The translations under genes were made by a program, and so were the position numbers. Below are positions 1 to 8,239 of a stretch of DNA of 64,000 nucleotides, piece after piece. The notes below the pieces were generated by a model that saw nothing but the letters and a program-made list of their open reading frames with translations, made no database searches and was not told where the DNA came from. This DNA comes from Bacteroides sp. 519 (GTDB lineage: Bacteria > Bacteroidota > Bacteroidia > Bacteroidales > Bacteroidaceae), in assembly GCF_010500955.1 (NCBI RefSeq), contig NZ_QVMJ01000003.1, forward strand, positions 97,890 to 161,889. The letters are read 5' to 3'. The first letter of the stretch is position 1. Each line of letters starts with the position of its first letter.

Positions 1-115
1 GTTCGCCGCACCAGTATTTTTTGGTTCATTCAATTTGTCTAATCCAAAAAACAAATATTACTCCTTACTCTTACACAATAGGATTAATATTGCAACTTGA
101 ATAAGAATTAATATT
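1..115. other. left edge, no gene seen
   Basis: AT-rich leader of the GH28 gene. I see no complete reading frame and no clear TAnnTTTG promoter box, so the promoter may lie outside the window. Confidence 0.4.
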
Positions 116-1714
116 ATGAAGCATTTAAAACTACTCTCGCTCGGTCTGCTAACAGGTTTATTATCTGTTAGTTGTCATTCACATACAACCCAAATATCTG
201 ATTCAGGAAGTGGTTCATTCAAATCATATTTTGAGAATGTTCCTTTCGAGATGAAAGTTCTCGAACGTCCGGAATTTCCCAATCGTATAGCTAACATCCT
301 TGATTATGGTGCTGTAAATAACGGAATCACCCTCAACACAGAAGCTATTAACCGTGCAATACAAGATATAGCCCAAAAAGGTGGTGGAACAGTGGTTATT
401 CCCGAAGGAATATGGAATACAGGACCAATCACCTTAATGGATAATATCAACCTGCATGCCGAAGCAAACTCGTTAATTATATTCGACCCCAATCCTGAAT
501 TATATCCAATTATTGAAACTTCTTTTGAAGGATTAAACACCCGGCGGTCTACCTCGCCTATCAATGCAAAGGGGGCAACAAATATTGCTATCACTGGGAA
601 AGGAGTTTTCGATGGATCGGGGGATGCATGGAGATTTGTAAAAAAAGGAAAGCTAACATCATCACAATGGAATGCACTTGTGGCCTCGGGAGGTATACTT
701 AATGAAAAGAAGGACACTTGGTATCCAAGCGAACAATCAATGTTGGGACATAAAATAAGCGACTCGTTTAACAACCCTCAAAACCTTAAAGAAGATGCCG
801 AGTGGGAAGCCATTCACCATTGGCTGCGCCCGGTATTGCTGAGTTTCGTTAAATGCAAAGGAGTGTTTTTAGAAGGTGTTACATTCCGTAATTCTCCGGC
901 ATGGTGCCTGCATCCGCTGTCGTGCGAGGATGTAATCTTGTCCGATCTGAAGATTTTTAATCCTTGGTATTCACAGAATGGCGATGGCTTGGATCTGGAA
1001 TCGTGTAAGAATGCACTGATAGTAAATTGTTTGTTCGATGTTGGCGATGATGCGATGTGTATTAAATCGGGAAAAGATAAAGACGGAAGAGATAGAAATG
1101 AACCTTGCGAAAATGTAATTCTTAAAAACAACGTAGTATTACACGGCCATGGAGGTTTTGTTGTAGGTAGCGAAATGTCGGGAGGAGTGAAAAACATTCA
1201 TGTAGCCGACTGTTTGTTTCTTGGAACTGATGTTGGATTACGTTTTAAAAGTACACGCGGACGCGGAGGGGTTGTTGAAAACATCTGGATTGAAAACATC
1301 AATATGGTAGATATTCCTACAGAACCTTTATTATTTGATTTGTTTTATAGTGGTAAATCGGCAATGGAAGATTTGGAAGAAGGACGTGAAGCAAACTTCG
1401 ACCTTCCGCCGGTTACGGAAGAAACACCATCGTTCCGCAATATCTTTATTAAAGATGTAAAATGTAAAGGTGCCCGCCGTGCAATGTTTTTTAATGGATT
1501 GCCTGAAATGAAAATACAGAATATCCAAGTAGAAAACGCAATCATTACTTCCCGGTTTGGAGCCGAATTGGTTCATGCCAGCGGAGTTATCCTGAAAAAC
1601 GTACAGATTCTACCGGAGGAAGGGCCAAAGGTAAAAATACAATATTCGAATGATGTTACCATTGAGGGAGAGAAACTTCCTGACAGTGAGAAAACAGCTA
1701 TAGAAATTAAATAA
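116..1714 (+). CDS. GH28 polygalacturonase-type lipoprotein
   Basis: Predicted exo-acting pectinase that releases galacturonic acid at the cell surface or in the periplasm. A hydrophobic leader ends in the lipobox LSVSC (Cys20), so it is a lipoprotein. The parallel beta-helix carries the GH28 catalytic set: NGDGLD (N288, D290), DD at 311-312, GHG at 344-346 with H345, and RFK at 376-378. At 532 residues it fits Bacteroidota GH28 enzymes. It lies 50 bp upstream of uxaB and uxaA, which degrade the galacturonate released. Family assignment is firm; endo versus exo action and exact substrate (homogalacturonan or rhamnogalacturonan) are inference. Confidence 0.93.
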   Translation: MKHLKLLSLGLLTGLLSVSCHSHTTQISDSGSGSFKSYFENVPFEMKVLERPEFPNRIANILDYGAVNNGITLNTEAINRAIQDIAQKGGGTVVIPEGIWNTGPITLMDNINLHAEANSLIIFDPNPELYPIIETSFEGLNTRRSTSPINAKGATNIAITGKGVFDGSGDAWRFVKKGKLTSSQWNALVASGGILNEKKDTWYPSEQSMLGHKISDSFNNPQNLKEDAEWEAIHHWLRPVLLSFVKCKGVFLEGVTFRNSPAWCLHPLSCEDVILSDLKIFNPWYSQNGDGLDLESCKNALIVNCLFDVGDDAMCIKSGKDKDGRDRNEPCENVILKNNVVLHGHGGFVVGSEMSGGVKNIHVADCLFLGTDVGLRFKSTRGRGGVVENIWIENINMVDIPTEPLLFDLFYSGKSAMEDLEEGREANFDLPPVTEETPSFRNIFIKDVKCKGARRAMFFNGLPEMKIQNIQVENAIITSRFGAELVHASGVILKNVQILPEEGPKVKIQYSNDVTIEGEKLPDSEKTAIEIK

Positions 1715-1764
1715 AATCTTATGTTTGAACCGAAACTTATAAACTCAAAACTCATAAAAATGCC

Positions 1765-3204
1765 ATGAAAGAATTAAATAAGGAAACAGCACAGAAAGGC
1801 GTATATCCCGAACGTATCATTCAGTTTGGAGAAGGTAACTTTTTACGGGCTTTTGCCGATTGGATGATTAAAATGATGAACGATAAAACCGATTTCAACA
1901 GTAGTGTGGTTGTTGTACAACCCATCGAAAACGGTATGATTGATATGCTTAATGCGCAAGACTGTTTGTATCATGTAAACCTGCAAGGGTTGGACAAAGG
2001 CGAAAAAGTGAATAGCCTCACCATGGTTGATGTGATAAGCCGTGCAATGAATCCCTACAAAGAGTTTGATGCTTTCATGAAACTTGCCGAACAACCGGAA
2101 ATGCGGTTCGTTATCTCTAACACAACCGAGGCTGGTATTGTATTCGATCCTGCATGCAAACTTACTGATGCACCTGCATCGTCTTATCCGGGAAAACTTA
2201 CCCAATTGCTCTATCATCGCTTTAAAACATTTAATGGCGATAAAAGCAAAGGCTGGATTATCTTTCCCTGCGAACTTATCTTCTTGAATGGCCATAAACT
2301 GAAAGAAACCATTTATCAATATATAGATTTGTGGGAACTTGGCGAAGAATTCAAAACATGGTTTACCGAAGCATGTGGAGTGTACGCTACTTTAGTGGAC
2401 CGTATTGTACCCGGATTCCCTCGTAAGGATATTGATGCCATCAAAGAAAAGCTGCAATACAACGATAACCTGGTTGTACAGGCCGAAATATTTCATCTGT
2501 GGGTAATCGAGGCTCCACAATCGGTGGCAGAAGAGTTCCCTGCTGATAAAGCAGGACTGAATGTTCTCTTTGTTCCAAGTGAAAAGCCTTATCACGAAAG
2601 AAAAGTTACACTGCTTAATGGCCCACATAGTGTATTATCTCCTGTTTCATGGCTATCGGGTGTTAATATTGTGCGCGAAGCCTGCCAACATGAAGTGATT
2701 GGAAAATACATCCACAAAGTAATGTTCGACGAGCTTATGGAAACGTTGGATTTACCTAAGGATGAATTAAAGGAATATGCAAACGATGTTTTGGAACGTT
2801 TCAATAATCCGTTTGTTGAGCATGCTGTGACCTCGATCATGCTGAACTCATTCCCTAAATACGAAACCCGCGATCTTCCCGGATTAAAAATATATCTGGA
2901 GCGTAAAGGCGAATTGCCACAAGGTCTTGTTCTGGGACTAGCCGGTATTATTACTTATTATAAAGGTGATGCCCGTGCCGATGGAATGAAAGCTGAACCA
3001 AACGATGCTAAAGAGATTCTTGAACTTCTGCAAAACTTATGGCAATCAGGTTCTTACCGCAAGGTAGCCGAAGGTGTTTTGGCCGAAAAATCAATCTGGG
3101 GAGAAGATTTGAACCTGATTCCTGGTCTTACAGATAAAGTAACTTATTACCTGGAAGCTATTCAGGAAAAAGGAATGTTACAAGTTTTGAGTGATGAATT
3201 TTGA
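1765..3204 (+). CDS. uxaB: tagaturonate reductase (altronate oxidoreductase)
   Basis: Cytosolic NADH-dependent reduction of D-tagaturonate to D-altronate, second step of galacturonate catabolism. The N-terminus IIQFGEGNFLRAF is the nucleotide-binding start of the long-chain mannitol dehydrogenase family, and 479 residues matches UxaB. It is followed by altronate dehydratase, which supports UxaB over mannitol or fructuronate dehydrogenase. The last codons (LSDEF) and the TGA stop lie in a TTTTGAGTGATGAATTTTGAG repeat that opens the hairpin at 3195-3334, so the repeat appears to supply the C-terminus and stop. Confidence 0.95.
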   Translation: MKELNKETAQKGVYPERIIQFGEGNFLRAFADWMIKMMNDKTDFNSSVVVVQPIENGMIDMLNAQDCLYHVNLQGLDKGEKVNSLTMVDVISRAMNPYKEFDAFMKLAEQPEMRFVISNTTEAGIVFDPACKLTDAPASSYPGKLTQLLYHRFKTFNGDKSKGWIIFPCELIFLNGHKLKETIYQYIDLWELGEEFKTWFTEACGVYATLVDRIVPGFPRKDIDAIKEKLQYNDNLVVQAEIFHLWVIEAPQSVAEEFPADKAGLNVLFVPSEKPYHERKVTLLNGPHSVLSPVSWLSGVNIVREACQHEVIGKYIHKVMFDELMETLDLPKDELKEYANDVLERFNNPFVEHAVTSIMLNSFPKYETRDLPGLKIYLERKGELPQGLVLGLAGIITYYKGDARADGMKAEPNDAKEILELLQNLWQSGSYRKVAEGVLAEKSIWGEDLNLIPGLTDKVTYYLEAIQEKGMLQVLSDEF

Positions 3205-3334
3205 GTAATGAGTGGTGAGTAATGAGTAATGAGTAATGAGTTAACGATGCCGCATGGAAACTCATTACTCAAAACTCATTACTCACCACTCACCACTCAC
3301 CACTCATTACTCAAAACTCATCACTCAAAACTCT
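3195..3334. repeat. class H hairpin (GAGTAAT words) between uxaB and uxaA
   Basis: Left arm is tandem GAGTAAT/GAGTGGT heptamers, loop is the core GATGCCGCATGG (3246-3257), right arm is the complementary ACTCATT/ACTCACC heptamers. It starts inside the last codons of uxaB and ends 6 bp before the uxaA start, so the whole intergenic space is hairpin. The RNA could form a very long stem between two operon cistrons. Confidence 0.9.
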
Positions 3335-3340
3335 TAATAT

Positions 3341-4828
3341 ATGCTGACTTATATTCAAATAAATCCTGCGGATAATGTTATTGTAGCTGTTGAGAATATC
3401 CAGGCAGGAACAGAATTAAATATTGGTGGAAAAAACATCATCCTTAAACAGGATGTTCCCGCGGGGCACAAAATTGCCCTACAGGATTTAAAGCCTAATG
3501 ATAACATCATTAAGTATGGTTTTCCTATCGGCCATGCAATTGTTCCCATTTCATCGGGAGAATGGGTAAACGAGAAGAATATCAAAACGAATCTTGAAGG
3601 ATTACAGGATTATACATATAACCCAAAGTTAGTACCTACCGATCCTGCTTCGGAACTTCTTTCTTTTAAGGGCTACAGACGTAAAAATGGCGATGTAGGC
3701 ATCAGAAATGAGATTTGGATTGTTCCTACAGTAGGTTGTATTAATGGTATTGCCCAACGTTTAGCTGATATCCTGAAAGATGAAACAAAACTTGCCGGAG
3801 TAGACGCGATTGTTGCATGGCCTCACAATTATGGTTGTTCGCAACTTGGCGACGATCATGAGAATACCCGTAAAATTCTGCGCGACATGGTTTTGCATCC
3901 TAATGCGGGGGCTGTTTTTGTTGTTGGACTGGGATGTGAGAACAATCAGGTAAGTGCTTTCCGTGAGTTTCTGGGTGATTTCGATGAAGAGCGTATCCGT
4001 TTTATGGAAACGCAAAAAGTTGATGATGAGCTGGAAACAGGAATGCAGATACTACGCGAACTGTATCTTATTGCTTCGAAAGACCAACGAACAGATATTC
4101 CATTAAGTGAACTGCGGGTAGGTTTGAAGTGTGGTGGATCGGATGGTTTTTCTGGAATTACTGCTAATCCTTTACTGGGTGTATTCTCCGACTTTCTGGT
4201 GGCACAAGGTGGTACAACTGTATTAACCGAAGTTCCTGAAATGTTTGGAGCAGAAACAATACTGATGGACCGTAGTGAATCGAAAGAAGTATTTGATAAA
4301 ACAGTTCATCTTATCAATGATTTTAAATCATACTTTATTGAGAATAAGCAACCTATTTATGAAAACCCATCTCCGGGAAATAAAGCAGGGGGCATATCAA
4401 CTCTCGAAGAAAAATCATTGGGATGTACTCAGAAAGCTGGTAATTCTATTGTAAGAGATGTGCTTTTATATGGCGGCAGACTTAAAACCAAAGGCCTTAA
4501 CTTGTTAAGTGCACCCGGAAACGACCTTGTTGCAAGTACTGCGTTAGCCTCATCAGGATGCCATATCGTACTATTCACTACTGGTCGTGGTACTCCATTC
4601 GGTACTTTTGTTCCTACAATGAAAATCTCAACCAACAGTAATCTTTATATCCGCAAGCCTAATTGGATTGACTTTAATGCGGGTTCTCTCCTCGAAGGAG
4701 AAACAATGGAAACTGTTCATCAAAGGTTTGTACAGTATATAATCAGTGTTGCTAATGGCACACCGGTTAATAACGAAAAAAGCGGGTATCGTGAGATAGC
4801 CATATTTAAAACTGGCGTTACGTTGTAA
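3341..4828 (+). CDS. uxaA: altronate dehydratase
   Basis: Converts D-altronate to 2-keto-3-deoxygluconate after UxaB. The N-terminal ~90 residues look like the SAF domain (short beta-rich with VPAGHKIALQDL), followed by the GD_AH_C dehydratase core with conserved Cys/Gly segments (TVGCINGIAQ, WPHNYGCSQLG, GLGCENNQ, LKCGGSDGFSG) that fit a metal-dependent enzyme. Its 495 residues equal the E. coli UxaA length. It is co-directional with uxaB but separated by the hairpin element, so uxaA output may be tuned separately from uxaB. The next step enzymes (KdgK, KdgA) and UxaC are not in this window. Confidence 0.95.
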   Translation: MLTYIQINPADNVIVAVENIQAGTELNIGGKNIILKQDVPAGHKIALQDLKPNDNIIKYGFPIGHAIVPISSGEWVNEKNIKTNLEGLQDYTYNPKLVPTDPASELLSFKGYRRKNGDVGIRNEIWIVPTVGCINGIAQRLADILKDETKLAGVDAIVAWPHNYGCSQLGDDHENTRKILRDMVLHPNAGAVFVVGLGCENNQVSAFREFLGDFDEERIRFMETQKVDDELETGMQILRELYLIASKDQRTDIPLSELRVGLKCGGSDGFSGITANPLLGVFSDFLVAQGGTTVLTEVPEMFGAETILMDRSESKEVFDKTVHLINDFKSYFIENKQPIYENPSPGNKAGGISTLEEKSLGCTQKAGNSIVRDVLLYGGRLKTKGLNLLSAPGNDLVASTALASSGCHIVLFTTGRGTPFGTFVPTMKISTNSNLYIRKPNWIDFNAGSLLEGETMETVHQRFVQYIISVANGTPVNNEKSGYREIAIFKTGVTL

Positions 4829-4833
4829 ACAGC

Positions 4834-4917
4834 AGGCGCGAAAGCGCGAAAGTATGAAGGCGCGAAAGTATAAACCTTCATGCTTTCGCGCTTTCTGCTT
4901 TCGCGCCTTCTGCTTTC
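4834..4917. repeat. class H hairpin (GCGCGAAA words) after uxaA
   Basis: Tandem 8-mers GCGCGAAA/GTATGAAG form the left arm and CTTTCGCGC/CTTCTGCTTTC the right arm, folding into one imperfect stem just after the uxaA stop. It could end the uxa transcript although no long U tract follows. Related words recur at 49684-49784. Confidence 0.85.
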
Positions 4918-4997
4918 ATTCTGGTCAAATAGTCGGAAAAAACGTTTTATTCTTCTTAATTATCCCGCATAGGATTCTATTTAACATTTCATTGTAT

Positions 4998-5005
4998 TAT
5001 ATTTG
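4998..5005 (+). promoter_or_regulatory. candidate -7 box TATATTTG
   Basis: Matches the Bacteroidota TAnnTTTG box and lies 52 bp before the SGNH gene start, after the hairpin that closes the uxa unit. No clear TTTG is found 19 bp upstream, so confidence is moderate. Confidence 0.45.
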
Positions 5006-5056
5006 TGGCTAAATAACGACTAAGATAACTTAAACCCACATTTTAGACAGAGTGCT

Positions 5057-5800
5057 ATGAGAAAAATTATTTCCATTTTTACACTTTTAGTAACTATTAC
5101 AGTTGCTTCCTATGCCCAATTACAAACTGATTCAATAAAGGTTTTATTTATCGGAAATAGTTACACTAACTATAACCGCTTACCTTGGTTGGTACAAAAC
5201 ATTGCTCACTCTGATGGAATACCTTTATCGGTTACCATGGTCGAACATGGAGGGTGGACACTAGAAAAGCATGCATCGTGCGAAGAAACATTGAATGCGA
5301 TAAAAAAAGGAGGATGGGATTTTGTTGTACTCCAGGAGCAAAGTCAGGCGCCAGCACGAGAAGAAGAATGGGTGTCGAAGAATGTTTATCCTTATGCTCA
5401 GAAACTGGATAGCCTCCGGAAAATATACTGTCCTAATGGTAAAACTGTTTTTTATATGACCTGGGGACATTATAATGAGAGTTACCCAATAATGCAACAG
5501 AAATTAGCGAACACTTATCTTGGTATGGCCAAGCGATTCAGAGCCTGTTGCGCCCCTGTAGGTTTAGCATGGCGACAATACTTTTGCGAAAATCATTCTG
5601 GCGAGCTTCACGATTCGGATAAAAGCCATCCCAACCTTAGAGGTTCTTATTTAGCTGCTAGTGTATTTTATACCACATTCTTTGGAAAACCTTTCCAATC
5701 GAGCTATACAGCAGGTTTGCCTGCTAATGAAGCTCAGTATCTTCAAAAACTGGCACAAAAAATTGTTTTGGAAAACCCGGAAGAGTATATTGTAGAATAG
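5057..5800 (+). CDS. secreted SGNH-fold hydrolase (DUF4886-like)
   Basis: A signal peptide ends near SYAQ (residues 1-20). Block I, FIGNSYT, holds the nucleophilic Ser of SGNH hydrolases, and DSDKSHPN near residue 197 provides the catalytic Asp-x-x-His. The length, 247 residues, is that of a single-domain enzyme of the DUF4886 type. Likely a periplasmic carbohydrate esterase; its position after GH28 and uxa genes suggests removal of acetyl groups from pectin, which is inference. Its own promoter box lies upstream. Confidence 0.85.
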   Translation: MRKIISIFTLLVTITVASYAQLQTDSIKVLFIGNSYTNYNRLPWLVQNIAHSDGIPLSVTMVEHGGWTLEKHASCEETLNAIKKGGWDFVVLQEQSQAPAREEEWVSKNVYPYAQKLDSLRKIYCPNGKTVFYMTWGHYNESYPIMQQKLANTYLGMAKRFRACCAPVGLAWRQYFCENHSGELHDSDKSHPNLRGSYLAASVFYTTFFGKPFQSSYTAGLPANEAQYLQKLAQKIVLENPEEYIVE

Positions 5801-5918
5801 AGTTGGTAAAGAGGATAAAGTTGGTAAAGAAGATAAAGTTACCCAACCCCTTATTTTATTTACTAACTTTATCTTCTTTACTCTCTTTATCTTCTTTACC
5901 AACTTTATCTTTACTTTA
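5801..5918. repeat. class H hairpin (GTTGGTAAA words)
   Basis: Tandem 9-mers GTTGGTAAA/GAGGATAAA in the left arm and TTTATCTTC/TTTACCAAC in the right arm, beginning at the base after the SGNH stop codon. The loop is CCCAACCCC-like with no GATGCCGCATGG core. Confidence 0.85.
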
Positions 5919-6162
5919 CTATCAATATTTCAAAGAACGATTGCTACAAGCGTCATACATCGGGCCCTGATGTATTTCCTCCTGATCACAATGCAAAGGT
6001 ACAGTACAGTGAATAAAGCGTATCCATGAAATTCTTATTTTGGAAGATATTGATCATTTTTGCGAGATAATTTTTCATTTATTTTATATTTCGCTGTACA
6101 TTAGCTACTTAAAATTTCGTTGTGTTGTAATGTTTCAAACAGCCTTATTACCTATCATTTTC
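5919..6162. other. AT-rich intergenic stretch with a palindrome and a minus-strand promoter-like box
   Basis: No gene is seen. ATACATC-GGGCCC-TGATGTAT around 5955-5976 is a near-perfect palindrome. CAAAGGTA at 5994-6001 reads as TACCTTTG on the minus strand and would drive transcription toward the palindrome and hairpin, where there is no ORF. A short untranslated RNA is possible but unproven. Confidence 0.4.
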
Positions 6163-6268
6163 ATCCTACCGGGATAAACGTTTTCTCCTACCGGGATAAA
6201 CGCTTCATCCTACCGGGATAAATGGGTTCTCCTACCGGGATAAAGGCTTGATCCTACCGGGATAAACT
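6163..6268. repeat. class P array A: five 22-bp units, CCTACCGGGATAAA
   Basis: CCTACCGGGATAAA starts at 6165, 6187, 6209, 6231 and 6253: five copies at exactly 22 bp. The ATCC...GGGAT ends make each unit a small imperfect dyad; the bases between units vary. It lies in a gene-free stretch. Confidence 0.95.
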
Positions 6269-6314
6269 GATCATGATTTTATCTTCCATTTTTCTGCACT
6301 AGGGTGTGTGTGTT

Positions 6315-6334
6315 AATAACTCACTAGAGTTATT
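6315..6334 (+). terminator. small hairpin AATAACTC/GAGTTATT before a T-rich run
   Basis: An 8-bp perfect stem with loop ACTA, followed after a few bases by a T-rich stretch. It looks like an intrinsic terminator for plus-strand transcription through array A, although no gene is known to feed it. Confidence 0.45.
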
Positions 6335-6401
6335 ATATAGTTTTTGTTTTAGTTTTTGTTTTGGTTTATTGCGCGTTCTTATATATAAAGGCTTTGGTTG
6401 C

Positions 6402-6500
6402 CCTTTAGGTATACCTTTAGGTTACACTTTAGGTGTACCTTTAGGTTGCACTTTAGATGTACTTTTAGGTGTACTTTAGGTACTTTTAGGTGTACTTTTG
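6402..6500. repeat. tandem array B: about eight TTTAGGTGTACC units
   Basis: TTTAGGT starts at about 6404, 6416, 6428, 6440, 6452, 6464, 6475 and 6485, giving an 11-12 bp period (half of the 22-23 bp period of the P arrays). GGTGTACC and GGTATACC are themselves dyads. Abuts the terminator of tRNA-Pro. Confidence 0.85.
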
Positions 6501-6507
6501 TTTCCAT

Positions 6508-6550
6508 AAAAAATAACCGCAGTTAACTGATAATCAATCAACTGCGGTTA
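6508..6550 (-). terminator. intrinsic terminator of tRNA-Pro
   Basis: On the minus strand AACCGCAGTT pairs with AACTGCGGTT (6515-6524 with 6541-6550) and a run of six T follows (6508-6513). It begins six bases after the tRNA-Pro discriminator. Confidence 0.85.
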
Positions 6551-6555
6551 CTCTG

Positions 6556-6628
6556 TCGGAATGAGGTGACTCGAACACCCGACCCCTACGTCCCGAACGT
6601 AGTGCGCTACCAACTGCGCCACATTCCG
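6556..6628 (-). tRNA. tRNA-Pro (CGG)
   Basis: Read on the minus strand: acceptor CGGAATG pairs with CATTCCG, the D arm contains GCGCAGTTGGTAGCGC, the anticodon stem CTACG/CGTAG carries loop TTCGGGA (anticodon CGG), and the T arm is GGGTG-TTCGAGT-CACCT. The discriminator is A and CCA is not encoded. Confidence 0.97.
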
Positions 6629-6642
6629 TTTCAATAGTGATG

Positions 6643-6673
6643 CAAATTTACGGCATTTTTTTAATTACTCAAA
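6643..6673 (-). promoter_or_regulatory. tRNA-Pro promoter, TTTG-N19-TAAATTTG
   Basis: On the minus strand TTTG (6670-6673) and TAAATTTG (6643-6650) are separated by exactly 19 bases, the Bacteroidota primary sigma consensus, 15 bp before the tRNA 5' end. Confidence 0.85.
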
Positions 6674-6710
6674 TAAATCGCAATAATTATTGCATTTTTT
6701 CATTTAAGAA

Positions 6711-6741
6711 TTTGCGGTATAAAAAAATACTCCTATCTTTG
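6711..6741 (+). promoter_or_regulatory. tRNA-Phe promoter, TTTG-N19-TATCTTTG
   Basis: TTTG at 6711-6714 and TATCTTTG at 6734-6741 with exactly 19 bases between them, 17 bp before the tRNA-Phe 5' end. Together with the tRNA-Pro promoter this is the cleanest promoter evidence for phylum placement. Confidence 0.88.
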
Positions 6742-6758
6742 CATCCGCAAACGGTTAA

Positions 6759-6831
6759 GGTGCCATAGCTCAGTTGGTAGAGCAAAGGACTGAAAATCCT
6801 TGTGTCCCCGGTTCGATTCCTGGTGGCACCA
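6759..6831 (+). tRNA. tRNA-Phe (GAA)
   Basis: Acceptor GGTGCCA/TGGCACC, D arm AGCTCAGTTGGTAGAGC, anticodon stem AGGA.../...TCCT with loop CTGAAAA (anticodon GAA), T arm with GGTTCGATTCC. The discriminator is A and CCA is not encoded. An integrase remnant follows, so this gene is probably an old attachment site. Confidence 0.97.
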
Positions 6832-7080
6832 CCTTGAAAATCAAGCAGTTACATTAGGTTGTGGCTGCTTTTTTTGTTATAAAACACAGCTTTTTACGCT
6901 ATTTTCCCCCTATTTTTACCTGTTTTTACTGCTATTTTACCCACAGAGTTAAACCAAGAGTTAAACCAGAAAACTACATGAGTACAACGGTTAACGTCTT
7001 GTGTTACATCGTAAAGACCAATTTTCCTATTTTCATATCTACTATTGATTTGATTCATTGGAAATTAACATTGACCTTTT
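6832..7080 (+). pseudogene. tyrosine-recombinase (integrase) N-terminal remnant beside tRNA-Phe
   Basis: An ATG at 6977 opens MSTTVNVLCYIVKT, which resembles the start of Bacteroidota Arm-DNA-binding tyrosine integrases (commonly M-x-T-T-V-x-V-L-x-Y-K-x-K-T). The similarity stops after about 14 residues and the frame ends at 7080. Upstream, the duplicated GAGTTAAACC words before the ATG resemble integrase leader regions I know from this phylum. I read it as the scar of an element once inserted at tRNA-Phe; I found no second copy of the tRNA 3' end. The identification rests on a short match. Confidence 0.5.
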
Positions 7081-7082
7081 GA

Positions 7083-7236
7083 GCAAAACAGTTTGAGCCG
7101 TTGAACAAATTCGCTTAACGACCTTTGAACCGGGCTGCCGCAATTACTGGCACTCTTCAGAGCACTTGTGAAAGGGTTGTGTAAACCATGAATGTACACT
7201 CAACAGAAAATCATTGTGCTTTCCCTTGAAATTTCC
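7083..7236. other. intergenic stretch after the integrase scar
   Basis: No ORF or RNA gene recognised. GTGTAAACCATGAATGTACAC near 7170-7190 has imperfect GTGTA/TACAC ends and could be an element end, but nothing else supports this. Confidence 0.3.
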
Positions 7237-7244
7237 TATCTTTG
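7237..7244 (+). promoter_or_regulatory. -7 box TATCTTTG for the DUF5655 gene
   Basis: A perfect TAnnTTTG match 78 bp before the start codon, with a TTGT at about 7214 near the expected upstream position. Confidence 0.55.
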
Positions 7245-7321
7245 GAGACGAAACAAATAAGTAATCCAATGAAAATGAATTCTTTAAATAGATATTTAGA
7301 TTTCATTAAAATGGAAAATAT

Positions 7322-8230
7322 ATGCAATTATTCCAACAAAGCAAAAGCACATTAAACAGTTTAAAAGAAAAACCTTTTAAACTCGAAAAAGATATTCAAA
7401 AAGTAGTCGAAAGTAACTTAAGTCAAATTTCAGGTTATCGGTTTGTCAAGTCTGAGTTTGTTATCAAAAACAGTCGTATCGACACCTTGGCTTTTGATGA
7501 AGAAAATCATTCATTTGTTATCATTGAGTACAAGCGGGGCAGGAATTACAGTGTAGTTGATCAGGGTGTTTCCTACCTGAATTTAATGTTAGAATATAAA
7601 GCTGATTTTATCATAGAATATAACGAATCGCAAAAACAAAACCTAAAACGTACTGATGTGGACTGGTCACAAAGTAAGGTTATTTTTATTGCTCCTTCTT
7701 TTACCGATTTTCAGCGCCAGTCCTCTAACTTCAAAGATTTACCTATTGAACTTTGGGAAATCAAGAGGTTTGATAATGATATTATTGTTATCAATCCAAT
7801 TAAGAAATCTCAATCCGCACCAAGTATTAAGCAAGTACAAAGTAAAGAAGAATCAAACATAGGGAAAGTCGTAGAAGAAATAAAAGTTTATACAGAAGAA
7901 GATCACTTGGCTGGAAAATCAGAAGAGATAATAGAATTGTATGATACATATAAAAATGCCATCTTGAATTTAACTTCTGATATAGAAATGTATCCGAAGA
8001 AACTGTACATTGCATTTAAAAAGGATAAAAATCTTGCAGACATTCATATTCAACAAAAAGGGTTGAAAATATGGATTAACATGCATAAAGGTGATTTGGA
8101 TGACCCAAAAAAGATTGCCAATGATGTATCTCGCAAAGGACATTGGGGTAATGGTGATTATGAAATCACTGTGAATGATACTAAAAATTTGGAATATATC
8201 ATGAGTTTAATTAAACAAGTCATAAATTGA
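7322..8230 (+). CDS. putative PD-(D/E)xK nuclease with C-terminal DUF5655
   Basis: Residues ~20-160 look like a restriction-endonuclease fold: RIDTLAFDEENHSFVIIEYKRG provides the Asp and the E-x-K of the PD-(D/E)xK motif. After a charged linker, residues ~195-300 (YDTYKNAIL...GHWGNGDYEITV) match the DUF5655 domain, commonly fused to such nucleases. Proteins of this layout are widespread and annotated as predicted transport or endonuclease-like proteins; the role is unknown and DNA repair or defence is a guess. It sits next to the integrase scar, so it may be cargo of a lost element. It is convergent with the small gene downstream. Confidence 0.8.
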   Translation: MQLFQQSKSTLNSLKEKPFKLEKDIQKVVESNLSQISGYRFVKSEFVIKNSRIDTLAFDEENHSFVIIEYKRGRNYSVVDQGVSYLNLMLEYKADFIIEYNESQKQNLKRTDVDWSQSKVIFIAPSFTDFQRQSSNFKDLPIELWEIKRFDNDIIVINPIKKSQSAPSIKQVQSKEESNIGKVVEEIKVYTEEDHLAGKSEEIIELYDTYKNAILNLTSDIEMYPKKLYIAFKKDKNLADIHIQQKGLKIWINMHKGDLDDPKKIANDVSRKGHWGNGDYEITVNDTKNLEYIMSLIKQVIN

Positions 8231-8239
8231 ATTAGAATA

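Noticed and set aside
4834..4917. Ordinary rho-independent terminator
   Set aside because: A hairpin exists, but the tandem-word arms, size and missing U tract make it a class H element; termination may be a secondary effect.
6861..7082. 73-residue plus-strand frame as a functional gene
   Set aside because: It opens upstream of the integrase-like ATG in non-coding leader sequence, and only about 14 residues resemble a protein family; annotated as remnant.
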